Of a stretch of 64,000 bases of DNA, positions 10,205 to 20,688 are shown piece after piece. Within the stretch, counting starts at the first letter, position 1. Every line of letters begins with the position of its first letter. The notes beneath the pieces are model-generated. The model saw only the letters and a program-made list of their open reading frames with translations. It did not search any database and had not been told where the DNA came from. Where the stretch lies: positions 23,946,980 to 24,010,979 of the forward strand of contig OZ029927.1 of the NCBI GenBank assembly GCA_964023275.1, written 5' to 3'. The DNA comes from Norana najaformis. Taxonomy: Eukaryota; Annelida; Clitellata; Crassiclitellata; Hormogastridae. The translations under genes were made by a program, and so were the position numbers.

Positions 10205-11270
10205 ATTATTGTTATTACTTGATGATGATGATGATGACGATAATAATAACAAGAAAAAGAACAACAACAAAACAACAATTAGTAACTTCTAATGCGCCGG
10301 TGTCTAATGCACAAAGCGTCAACCGATAACGCACCAGAGCCAAGCCACAATCAGATCCATATCCAGAAGGTCAGTCGTCCACAAGACAAAGAGGCAGCCT
10401 ATGGTGGATACGCAATTTGAAACAGGTACGTTTTAAGTTGAGAACGAAATGACAGAAGCGACTGAGCAGAACGAACAGACAAAGGGAAAGAGTTCCAGAA
10501 TTTACGTCCAGCAACCAAAAAAGAACGTTTACCGAGAACATTTCTTGTCCAAGGTATGACCAGAGAAAGACAATCAGATAACCTTGCAGAATAATGGCAA
10601 AAAGGCAACCCCTCCGCCTTTACCACTGCACCGAGGCTCATTCAGCATAGTGAAGGTTGGGCAGTAAGATGAGAAATGAATCCAGGTGTGTCACTTGGCT
10701 GAAGCCAGGTCTCAGTCGGAGCAAGTATGTGCAAAGAATTCTCCCAAAGAAAATTGTTAAGGACGGCAGCTTTACTACGAAGGGAACAAATGTTTAATAG
10801 ACCAATATCCAAATTTTTAAGTCTAGCAAGTCCTGGATTAATTTCAACATCACCAGCCAAAAGAAGCAACAGAAACAAACACATAGACAACCCATGACGT
10901 GTAGCTGAAGATGTTTTACATGAATCAACATTTAACCAACGACGGAAAATAATGTTAGTGGAATTGCGTAGTAGCAGAACGTATGGCCGAATTGAACAAG
11001 CAGTACTGGGCGTCAGATAGAACGAATGAGCTTGAGCCAAATTCTGAAATAGACCAGACCGTAAGGACGCATGTGTAAAAGTGACGGACCAGATTTGGCA
11101 AGCAGGAACAGGATGATCAAAATACAGTACCAAATCGCGCAGCGTAACGAGACACCCAAAATACGAGACACAACTGAAGTAACAAGAAAACCAGAAGAGC
11201 TCGAATCACGCAACAAGTGTGACGACGTGACCTAAATAGAGAAAAAAGACAAGCATCTCCAGTTCATGGG
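10205..11270 (-). mobile_element. Internally deleted L2-like LINE with a 2A-like motif
   Basis: On the minus strand an open frame (11133 to 10642) reads LLLLAGDVEINPGL at its residues 89-102, then IGLLNICSLRSKA and ILAPTETWLQPSDTPG. The first is a 2A-like ribosome-skipping motif (canonical ending NPGP, here NPGL). The others are the start of the APE-type endonuclease of L2/CR1-like ORF2. The frame stops soon after. The next frame (10641 to 10399) reads GRKFWNSFPLSVRSAQSLLS and FRSQLKTYLFQIAYPP, the extreme C-terminus of the same ORF2 type. The rest of the endonuclease and the whole reverse transcriptase are missing, so this is an internally deleted copy. The 3' end at low coordinates ends in an (atc)/(aat)n tail near 10205-10260. 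Confidence 0.8.
10828..10854 (-). other. 2A-like peptide motif GDVEINPGL in LINE
   Basis: A nine-residue match to D(V/I)ExNPGP except for the last position, Leu instead of Pro. In 2A peptides skipping occurs at the Gly-Pro junction, so this copy would not be expected to skip. 2A-like motifs at the N-terminus of non-LTR ORFs are known from sea urchins, amphioxus and molluscs. Confidence 0.7.
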
Positions 11271-11619
11271 CGACTCGTGAACAGTAGTGTGCCATCCGAG
11301 TTATTGTGGAGCTATACCGAGACAATTATAGAGAAGTGGAGGGAACTTGTTGCATGGAACGAAGCCAATATCGGCCGAGAACAGCGTAAACAACATCGAG
11401 CGACAATACAGTGCGTTCGATAAAAGATTATTTTATCAAAATATAAACAAGAGAAATTGAAAAGCGATGCTTATCTCAAACCCAGACAATTTTATCAAAC
11501 TTGATGACTATATACTTTGATTAATTAAAACCAGAAACCATGAAAATTATACGAATATTACCTGGCTTTCAGCAAAGGCAATTGAGAACCGGCTCGAAGT
11601 GAAATTCCCAAAGGACGCA

Positions 11620-11871
11620 AGTTAATGACGTCAAATAACCAATCAGGTCTCAGGTCAAGCGAGACACGTTTGTCTGCGACAGTTGAACTTTAAATAGCAT
11701 CAAATCAGAGAATACCAGCGGCAGTTAGTTACGTTTCGGGTTATCCCGCTCCAGTTTAGGCTATAAATAGGCACGAATCAGAATACAGTAAAGATTTTAT
11801 CGGTCATTTCATTCCGGGTCAGCTTAGAATAGCAGCCAATCAGAGAAGATTGCTTTTTTGGGTCAGTCTGT
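11620..11871 (+). promoter_or_regulatory. Putative ELL promoter region with CRE and CCAAT motifs
   Basis: Just upstream of ELL exon 1 are a perfect CRE palindrome tgacgtca (11626-11633) and two ccaatcag CCAAT boxes (11639-11646 and 11836-11843), with more atcagag-like repeats between. Clustering within 250 bp of the first ELL ATG suggests a TATA-less promoter. The second CCAAT box is only 29 bp before the upstream ATG, which favours the downstream ATG as the start. This is motif inference only. Confidence 0.4.
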
Positions 11872-11937
11872 ATGGCTGTCTGTGGTGTTCGGTTAACACA
11901 GACGACTACGCAACGACTTCAGAGGCAAGAAACTAAA

Positions 11938-14900
11938 ATGGTCGAAGTTGTTGAAAAATATGAATTTCAATACGCCACTCAGGACAAGACGTTCATCGGC
12001 ATCAAGCTTACAGATTCTTGTCTCAATTCTTGTCTGAATTTTCACAAACTAAAGGTAAGTACTTCACTTCTTTTCGATTGTCGAAAATCCAGTACGACCT
12101 AGCGGTGCGGATGTGTGACAGCTGTTGGCTGTTATACCATTTACCGGGAGAATTTTTCTCTAAAATTGTAGAAATTTCTGGATGTTAATATTTAGTTGGG
12201 AAATTTTGATTCAACTTCGGCAGTTCTTAGTTTTCTTTGATCGGCGAAATGGAATAGCGTGCGAGCGGTGACCTCCATGCGACTTCCTCTGGTCCACAAA
12301 GTTTGTGTAAAGAGGTCGAAATGTTTCAGTGGCCCGAATTTCCGTAAATGGACATGTCACAAGCAGTTTGTGATAATTGCTCTATGAGTAATTTCAATTT
12401 CAGTTATGTCATCGTTTCCACATGTGAACATTTTGGATGCATCCCAACTGTTGCACGCCGTTTTGCAACCTCGACCGATAGTATTCGAGCTTGAAGTGAA
12501 CAATTGAGGTGGCTGTTGTAGGGGAAGCTTTATAATCAAGTATGATACGAAGTCGGCAGAGGTCTCGAATATCCATGTGGTAGGTAAGAGGTAACTGGGT
12601 GATAAAGTCAGCAATGGTAAGGTTTTTCTGAGAGACAATTTCAAGATTATGGATGGGGTTGCACAGGACACAGGCTGTAAGAGGGCCTTTGAAGAAAGGT
12701 CTGGAAGATAGTAATTAGGTTAGTTTGTTTTATTTAATTGTTCACGCTTATGATATGATTGAAATAAAATTGAAATAAAAATATAACTGTTACTGTTTTT
12801 TTGCAGAAAAAATTTACTGAAGGCTGTAAGATTAAATTTAACGGCAACGATGGGGTAAGTTACTAAATTGTCTTAGCAATGGAATAAGTTAGTATTAAAT
12901 GAGCGTCATCTTACACCACCATTACTATAGAGAAGAATCGAAAATGGCATGGCCATTTGAATTTCAGCACTGGAAAATGATGCTTATGATCATTTTGTAG
13001 GAACTGCGTAAATTTCTGTAAGTAACATATCTTTGCAGCATATGTTATCGTGGATACAAAGTAAAGAAATTCAGTGATAATAAGAAACAGGCGTTGTGGC
13101 CTGCAGTCAGAATAGATTGTCAGTGTGATCTCTTCTGGGTGTCGGGCAAAAATGTCTCATGGTAGACCACAGTCACTGCACTCAAATTATGAAGGATTTC
13201 TAGGTCTTCCTATCTGCATATGTCTTTTGTTGTTTTTGCTAGTTGTCTTTTTGTTGTTTACCTGTTGTATCTGTTGTCTGTTGTGTCTGTTGCCTTGATT
13301 TTCTGTCTGTTGGAATTATGGGGTTGCATAATTTTATGCATCTTGTAATTTTAGGAGATTTCAATTCCAACTTCGTCTGGAGAACGGCAGTTTAAATTCC
13401 GTTCAAATGGGTTTAATCAAGAATTTGACGAATGCTTGACCCAACAGTAAACACCTTTTCCTATCTAACGAATTAACTTCCATTGAAGAAGGCTAGTCAG
13501 TATCCAGTATGAAATGCCCTAAGTTCTGAAATAAAAACAGATCAAATTCAACGATTTTGATAGTGCTGTTATCGTAATCTCTGATACATTACTGGATGGT
13601 TGCTTCAACTCAAAAAAACCATGTTAAAAATCTTAATCTGCCAGAGAAAATGAGTCGAAATACAATATGGAAGAGAAACCAGGGTGTGGTTGAGTTTGAA
13701 ATTTAGACCTAATGGTCTAATGTTTAGACTTCTGTAGCACTGTTTACCTGCTATACACGACAACAATCCATTGTTGCTTTGAGATGGACAGTAAATGTCT
13801 GTCGTCAGTGGCTCTGCGATATGCGTAAGTAAGCAGAACGTTTGTTTCTAGTTCTTATGCTAGCCAATGTAATCGCTGTCCATGGGGTGAAAGCCTATAT
13901 GTGTCCATTGTACATGGGGTGAAAGCTCACGTGTCCATTGTACATGGGGTAAAAGCCCATACATGTCCACTGCAAATGGGGTGAATGCCCATATGTGTCC
14001 ATTGTACATGGGGTGAAAACCCATATGTGTCTGCTGTATGTGGGATGAAAGCCCATATGTGTCCGATGTACATGGGATAAAAACCCATACGTGTCCACTG
14101 TACATGGGGTGAAAGCCCATATGTGTCCATTTTGCATGGGGTGAAAGCCCATACATATACACTGTACATGTAAGCGATTTCCACCCCATTCCTCTGTGGC
14201 AAGCTGCCAGAATCAACTTTACTTACAAGTAAACAAAGATATGTCTTTACTGTTAGGCAGAAATAAAAAGTATATTTTTGTGTTTAGTAAGCATTGTTTA
14301 TGACTTGACATATTTTTTAGTAAGAATAAGATGCTTGTGACGGGTATGATAAGTAAACGGATGAACGTACAAGGAAATGAAGATGCTTACATGGCTACAA
14401 AGGAAAGGATGACATTGGTAGAGCTGGAGAGCAAGAAAAACTGGTAAGGTTCTATTTCTTATCAATACAAAGAGCTTTTATATTCTCTGCAGCACGGTGG
14501 TCTATCTATAATGCGTTTGGTCAATAATCATGTGGTTGCGGGTTCGACTCCGTGTAACGACCCTGGGCGAGTTGTTTGCACACACCGTGCCTCTGTCAGC
14601 AAATGGTAGAATTTGGTACCGGCGTAAGCAGGGAAGTAAAGGCAAGTCCTGCGATGCACTGGCTCCATACCAGGGCTTTGGGATTCGTTCATTGCCGGCT
14701 CAAAGAAAAGGAGATGAGCGCCCCCCCTACAGGTGTGTCTCACTTGTGGGATATGGGATACTTTACTTACCTGAGTAGATTCAGTAAACCTGAAGCCAAG
14801 GCACAGCCGGATAAAGGTCACTAGAGGTCATTTTGACTTTTTATATTTTTATGTTATTTTTATTTATATAGATATATTTTATTTCTTATATATTTTGTAT

Positions 14901-17900
14901 TTACACATTACCATTTAGTATTTTATTTGCATCTTTACAGCATTTTATCTTTTTTATATGATAGTGATTACTAACATCATTTTACCCGATACTGTTTCAT
15001 TTCCTGTAAACAGCACAAAAGTCCTCGACACAGGATTCAGTCGTTTCGACCAAAAGCAAAATCGGCCAAAGACGCTTTCAAAAGTCCAACTCTCGGCCAC
15101 GGCCAAAAATCCAAGTCTCAGCCACAGCCAAATGAATGGCAACTCAAGACCAAGTCTTTCAGGTCGGCTCCTGCCGCTGGCCGACCCTGCAGAAGCCGCT
15201 TCGAGGCGCAGTTCCGCGTGTCCTCGTCTGCCATCTGGTGGAAGCCGCGATTCCAAACTGGTTACTAGTCCCGTAGAAGCCAAAGAAGCACCTTCAAACT
15301 TAGATTTTTTTTCGATTCTGAATTATACGTATCGGTAAGTAGGTTTTTGATCCTGCAAAGCTTTCACTAGCGACTGACATTACTCCAGGAGCTTGTTATA
15401 AAGCTGATTTTGGGAGCCACGTCAAGAGCTGCCTTGTAATGACTTTCCGCTGTAATGAGATCGTATTCTAAAGCCAAAGTAAGTAAGTAAGTAATGCATT
15501 TGTTAACACGCAATATATCCATTGACTGAGTGAGGATTCATAGTCGAGGAATACGAGTTGTATAAGAAAGCACATTTTAAGGAGGCTCCGGTGTATTTTC
15601 AAATGCGATGGTGACCACTTGTTGATACTGACACTAAAGGATGGAGAGCTGAGTTAGCGCCGTTGATAATGATGCTGTTGATTAGAGTAGGGTAAGGATG
15701 GTTGAAAGAATATCACTAAAAGATGGAGGACTGAGTTGGCGCCATTGATAATGACACTGTTGATTAGATTAGGGCAGGGATGTTTGAGGGAATGCAACTT
15801 TTGGCTATTTCTGGCACAGTGCTGCGTCACATTCGTTTAGATTGCATCATGTTGGTTTGCAACTTAAGGGTTTGCGTTTCCTTTCATTGGTGCTTTATTA
15901 ATGTGAACTTGCATTGCACTTAATTGAATTGGGGCTATATAAATGTTGATGTGCATCATCTCCTTTAAATTATAAATTTGAGGACTGGATTGGAATGCTA
16001 AAATGGTTTTAAGATAAAAGCTTTTCTTTCTTTTTCAGAGAACGAATCGTTCACCTGCTTGCCATCCGACCGTACAAGAAGATCGAACTTCAACAAGTGA
16101 TCGATAGACGTATGCGATATTTCTGTCTCAAGATAATGGGAAAAAATGGAAACGAATTGGGTGTTGTTGAGCAAATCCTAGTGGCAAGCAGGTTTCAAAG
16201 ACTGTTTCAAAAGACGTTCAGGTCTAAACTAAAGATGCATCTCTTTCAACTTGGAAAGGATGGGAAAGTATGTAATGGTTGGACGGATGGAGAGACATGG
16301 AATGGGTGGCATGAAGGAGGATAAGGAATGAGTGGAAGGGTATGGAACGGATGGCCATTCAGGTCTAGACTAAAGATGCTTCTCTTTCAACTTGCTTACC
16401 CACCGTAGCCTGGCTTCTGGTTTCTCTGACCTTTCGGAACTCGACCCGGCTTCCCCAACGGATTATGATTTGAATTGCGATTTTGACTTGAAGCGACCAT
16501 TGATTGATGCCTAGGGCATTATGATAACGGCGCTATAGAAGTTTGTCGGATTACAATGGACTCTGCTGCTACAATCAAGCTGTGGATTCACACCAGCTAT
16601 CTGTGTCATCCAGTCACACACTGCACGTTCTAGTCCTTTCTTGTATAGTATCTTCAATGATTTGCAACATTGCACTTGATCTTGGTGTTGTTTTTCCTCA
16701 TGTCGAAAAGGACTTTGTTTTTGGACTGTGATTACCAGTAATTTAGATTAGTGATAACCACATTTAAGAGTTAAGCGTCTGTTTTCAATATGAGTTTTGC
16801 TGAGTTATTTATGTGAGCAGTTTCAGTATTTAAAACTCAGCTACTGGAAAGTTTGCAATTTCACCTTTTGTTGCCTCTCATTACACCTTAGGAGTGAACT
16901 GTGATTTGACCACATTTCACCTTTTGATGCCTCTCATTACACCTAAGGAGTGAACTGTGATTTGATCATTTTGAGGTATACAGTAATGACTTAAGTGAGT
17001 CAGTCATTTTGTTTTTGCAGACGGTCCTAGCGAAAAAGACAAACATTCTTGGACGGCTGTTCTCAGCAATGTGGCAAGTTTCAGTCCACGTGAGAACTCG
17101 TACTCGTTGAAACCGATCTGCTACAGCGAAGTCAAAGAAGACTGGCCATTTTATGATAAAGAAACGCGTGAAGTGATAAAGAAGTAAGCCTTTACTATTA
17201 CTAGACGTTAATAAATAATTATTTAAAATAACGGTGATTCGGATTAGACATCATCATACGCTTGCTTACCAACGGTAGCCTGGCTTTGGTTTCTCTGACC
17301 CATTGAAATTCAACCCGGCTTCTCCAACGGGTTATGATTTCAGATTGTGATTTTGCCTTGAAGCGACTATTGACTGATGCCTTGGGCATTATGATAACGG
17401 CATTATAAAAGTCTTTAGATTTGATTTATTGTTAAAGAATGTCAATGCATCTAGCAACTAATAGTTATTCTGATTGATGAAAAAGACGAGTTCATATTTA
17501 ATTAAATTAATTTGAATAAAGATGTGTTGTGAATATGTGATTACCTCAAAGTGATATCACTTCTGCACCACTCTTACAAAACATCATTGGTATTTTGAAG
17601 TGTAGGTAGGTGTAAATGGTAGTACGCATGTCTACGCGTCTACATGGAAACTCTTCTGAAGTGTGATCCCGGCATAGAAGGATCGTTTAACCAGGACACA
17701 TATGCAGCCATGTTTAACCTCCAAACTTGCATACTTGGTACTCGTTAAGCAGGCAGTAAGAAGGATGGATGGCTGAGTGGGCACAAGGTGGTACGGTATG
17801 TGTATTCAACAGATGTTCACCCATCCAAGTGGTATTAACAAAGCATGTGGTGTGTACCATGTTGATGTGGTTCAACAGTGTTGCTCAAACTTTTCTTGCT

Positions 17901-20688
17901 TGTTGTTCAGGAAACTGAAGGAGCTGCAGGAAGGACCGATCTCGCCGTGTTCCAGTTCCAGCGGTAGCAGCCACAGCGCTCATGGATTGTCTAGTTTCAG
18001 TGAAGCGCAAGTCAGTTGCACTTTCGATTGCCATTTCTATCTGAAACATAGCGTTTGCGATGTCATACGTATTATCTGGATTTCTATACGATGTCTTTTA
18101 ACAGCCTTTTGATATTGGCTGAACTACAGCCGGTGCTCTGCAGTTAACTTTTAAGTAGCGCCTTAGAAATTTCGAGTGTACAATTACGATTACAATGTAG
18201 CTGAATGTTGGTAATTGCTTGGGTAAGTGAGATTGCTAGGTGAATGTGTTTTGATATCCGCTGTTTTTGGTACATCATATTTTGGTGGGTGTTTGCAGAA
18301 GCGTCCAGCTTTGGAGGATTATTGCATACCGCCAAAGAAGCAGCGAATTGCTCATGCACAGAAAGCTGCTGTGCAAGACGCTGTCAATTCATCATCATAC
18401 CAACTGAAGGCTCCTCAAGCCACAGTCTCTCCTCCTCAACCTCCTGTTGCTGTACCTGCTCCTCAATCTACTCTGATACCTGCTCCTCAGGCCACTCCTG
18501 TGGTGACAAACACAGGTAATAGCTCTTATCGACAGAGTTGGATTTAAATATTGACATCTTTGCTTTGGCTTTTTAGCTTTGGCATTTTCTGTTTGGCCTT
18601 TTTGCTTTGGCTGTTGGTCTTACCCTGTGACCTTTTCCAGTTTTAGAATTTACATATTAGCTTTTATCCATTGGCGTTAACTCCAGTCTTCTTAATCCAT
18701 TGGCATAAGATAAGCTATGTGGCCTTAACCGTGTGACATGGATTTGCCATTTAGCTGAGATTTAGAATGCTCCCTACCGTAAAAAAATAGGTAGAAGTGT
18801 CATTTTATGTGTGATAATCCTTTAGAATTGCACTAGAATCCTTGCAATCTAATCAATTTAAGCCAGAACACTTATAGTCGAATTCAATAAGGACACTTGC
18901 AATCTAATCTAATAAAATCTAACAAAATTCTAATAAAACCTTATAAAATCTAACAAAACTAATAAAATCTAATAAAACCTAATAAAATCTAACAAAAATC
19001 TAATAAAACCTTATAAAATCTAACAAAACTAATAAAATCTAATAAAACCTAATAAAATCTAGCAAAAATCTAATAAAACCTAATAAAATCTAATGTGAAC
19101 GCTTCTCATGTTCGAAATTAATGAGAACAGTTTTTAAATAAATTTAATCACAATACTTTGTATCTAATCTATTGTTGTCAAATGTAATCGGAGAGAGTCA
19201 TGCCATAAATGTCTTTATGAAATTATCGTACAAATATACAATGTTTTTCTTCTGTTATTTTACCATCAATGAGTTTATCTTAGAACTAACGATGTTTTTC
19301 TGTTTCTAGCTGTCGACTATCCGCTTGATGAATATGTCAGCAACGAGGAATTGGCAAATTTAGCAAGGTAAATATATTCGTCTATATTTTTTCTCCCATT
19401 AACTTTCTCCTATTCTCTCTTGCAGTATTTATTTGTCTGATCAATCATACGAACTCACCAACACTTCACCTCTTTCAGTTTCTGCTCAGGTCTTTCACTC
19501 AAGACTGAAAACATTTCTTTTCCAAAAATCTTATCCTGATTCTTCCTCTTCCCCTTATCTCTCTTCTCGCTTCAATTTCAAACATCATCCACTGTAGCCG
19601 TCCGACTGTCTGAATGCCTGACTCCTGGATCTTGACCTGGAACCGAACCCTTTTGCCTATCGATTTTGTTTTGACTGAGCGCCTGTGAATAAGCTGGTTC
19701 CCGCGACTTAGCTTTTGTTGAGCGCTGTAGAAATCTCGAGCTTACGATTATGATTCCTAGAGTAAGCCTCGTCGAGTTTGTTTCATCTTTTTTCTCTGCA
19801 TTTGCTTTCAGTTTATACGGTCCAGTCAAAGGAAAGGAGCAGCGAGAAAAGTACAAGGCAGAATTCGAAGCCGGGTCTCGCGAGTACAACTGGATGTTTG
19901 GTTTAATCAGTTCTTACATCAAAGTTTTTACGAAGCTGGAGCGAAAGCTTAGAGCAGCCAGACCTTCAGAAATTCAGGTCTGTATACCGTGGCTAATTTT
20001 TGGTGCTGTTCTATTTCTTCAGTATGTATATATGTACGTTCGTACACATGCATGTATGCGGATCTCGCAAGTACTTATTTATTCATGTATTTTTAGCCAA
20101 GAATTGTTATTTATTCTTATGGTGTTAGCCAAGAATTGTTATTTATTCTTATGGTGTTAGCCAAGAATTGTTATTTATTCTTATGGTGTTAGCCAAGAAT
20201 TGTTATTTATTCTTATGGTGTTAGCCAAGAATTGTTATTTATTCTTCTGGTGTTAGCCGAGAATTGTTATTTATTCTTATGGTGTTAGCCGAGAATTGTT
20301 ATTTATTCTTATGGTGTTAGCCGAGAATTGTTATTTATTCTTATGGTGTTAGCCGAGAATTGTTATTTATTCTTATGGTGTTAGCCAAGAATTGTTATTT
20401 ATTTTTATGGTGTTAGTCAAGAATTGTTACTTATTTTTATGGTGTTAGTCAAGAATTGTTACTTATTCATGTATTATTAGCCAAGAATTGTTACCTATTC
20501 ATATGTCTTTGTTTTTGTTTCATCAGGCTGTTCAGGATGAAATCTACGTCAACTACCTTAAGCTGATGAATGATCGTGAGTACCTGTCTCAGAGATCAGC
20601 CCTTGATCGCCTTAAGAAGAAGCTCAACCACATCAGGGCCATGATCGAAGAATACGACAATCGCGTGTTGCAGCAGTTGTCGTCCTAA
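11938..20688 (+). CDS. ELL: RNA polymerase II elongation factor ELL, complete 12-exon gene
   Basis: ELL stimulates elongation by RNA polymerase II and is a subunit of the super and little elongation complexes in the nucleus. Exons: 11938-12054, 12807-12854, 13355-13446, 14321-14443, 15014-15334, 16039-16109, 17021-17183, 17911-18010, 18299-18515, 19310-19367, 19812-19977, 20527-20688. All junctions are GT-AG and every phase fits, giving about 545 aa; vertebrate ELLs are about 600-640. N-terminal blocks: FIGIKLTDSCL (human HVKLTDSAL), EISIPTSSGERQFKF, VQGNEDAY. Middle: RERIVHLLAIRPYKKIEL matches the human RDRVLHLLALRPYRK block, and EVKEDWPFYD matches DVQKDWPGYS. A Pro/Gln/Ala-rich linker follows (exon 9). 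The last three exons form the occludin/ELL coiled domain: YGPVKGKEQREKYKAEFEA to KLNHIRAMIEEYDNRV. An earlier in-frame ATG at 11872 would add 22 residues. The 11938 ATG (A at -3) better fits the family N-terminus. Confidence 0.95.
13865..14170. repeat. 32-bp minisatellite in ELL intron 3
   Basis: About nine units of a 32-bp motif of the form catggggtgaaagcccat plus atgtgtccattgta, with several substitutions per unit. It sits between ELL exons 3 and 4. Open frames on the minus strand reading HPMYSGH-like repeats arise from it. Because the period is not a multiple of three the peptide changes every unit, so coding is unlikely. Confidence 0.9.
14490..14775 (+). repeat. tRNA-derived SINE, family SINE-B, copy 2
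   Basis: Near full-length: head cacggtggtctatctataat, B box gggttcgactccg, then gtgcctctgtcagc, gaatttggtaccgg, ggcaagtcctgcgatgc, and the end block tctcacttgtgggatatg plus gatactttactt. Lies in ELL intron 4 in the sense orientation. Confidence 0.9.
15630..15800. repeat. Tandem duplication of about 90 bp in ELL intron 5
   Basis: Two adjacent copies begin with actaaaggatggagagctga and actaaaagatggaggactga. Both continue through gcgcc, ttgataatga and gttgattaga to a gggatg-like end. Two units only, with moderate divergence. Confidence 0.75.
16195..16555 (+). repeat. LINE 3' tails, family LT1, two copies in ELL intron 6
   Basis: The first part (16195-16260) encodes FRSKLKMHLFQL, the C-terminus typical of L2-like ORF2. 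A second copy (16358-16555) encodes FRSRLKMLLFQLAYPP with a stop. It is followed by the LT1 3' UTR blocks ctggtttctctgacc, attatgatttgaattgcg, cttgaagcgaccattga and ggcgctatagaag. Confidence 0.85.
16858..16975. repeat. Tandem duplication of about 58 bp in ELL intron 6
   Basis: Two nearly identical copies of a unit beginning tttcaccttttgttgcctct, running through cattacaccttaggagtgaa to ctgtgatttga. Confidence 0.85.
17255..17425 (+). repeat. LINE 3' tail, family LT1, in ELL intron 7
   Basis: Begins cgcttgcttaccaacggtag and continues through the LT1 blocks (tggtttctctgacc, cttctccaacgggttatgat, gatgccttgggcattatg, aacggcattataaaagtctt) to a ttagatttga tail. The sense orientation matches ELL transcription. 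Confidence 0.85.
18125..18205 (+). repeat. Short LINE 3' tail, family LT3, in ELL intron 8
   Basis: The segment ctctgcagttaacttttaag, tagcgccttagaaatttcga and gattacgattaca is the extreme 3' end of the LT3 family, ending in an attacg repeat. Confidence 0.6.
18550..18790 (+). repeat. Dispersed repeat of about 240 bp, copy 1 (ELL intron 9)
   Basis: Runs from ttgctttggctttttagctt to gctgagatttagaatgctcc. A homologous copy lies at 21783-22025. Shared blocks include accctgtgaccttttcca, cattggcgttaactc, gtggccttaacc and gtgacat. No terminal repeat or tRNA box was recognised. Confidence 0.7.
18895..19095. repeat. AT-rich short tandem repeat in ELL intron 9
   Basis: Roughly 20 units of ctaataaaat and ctaacaaaat type decamers, with a higher-order repeat of about 75 bp visible as two long nearly identical blocks. 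Confidence 0.85.
19470..19750 (+). repeat. LINE 3' tail, family LT2, in ELL intron 10
   Basis: Encodes VFHSRLKTFLFQKSYPDSSS on the plus strand, the C-terminal block of an L2-like ORF2. The LT2 3' UTR follows (gatcttgacctggaaccgaa, gaataagctggttcccgcg, agcgctgtagaaatctcgag), ending in attacg-type repeats. Confidence 0.85.
20092..20500. repeat. 32-bp minisatellite in ELL intron 11
   Basis: About 12 highly similar units of gccaagaattgttatttatt plus cttatggtgtta; the spacing of gaattg is exactly 32 bp. Variants (ccgag for ccaag, gtcaag) are clustered by position, which suggests local unit duplication. It lies directly before the last ELL exon. Confidence 0.95.

Noticed and set aside
13860-14216. 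Minus-strand frame reading HPMYSGH-type repeats
   Set aside because: Arises from the 32-bp intron minisatellite; the peptide changes each unit because 32 is not a multiple of three.
13865-20500. Idea that the two 32-bp arrays in ELL share an origin
   Set aside because: The unit sequences show no alignment beyond a few bases; the equal period seems coincidental.
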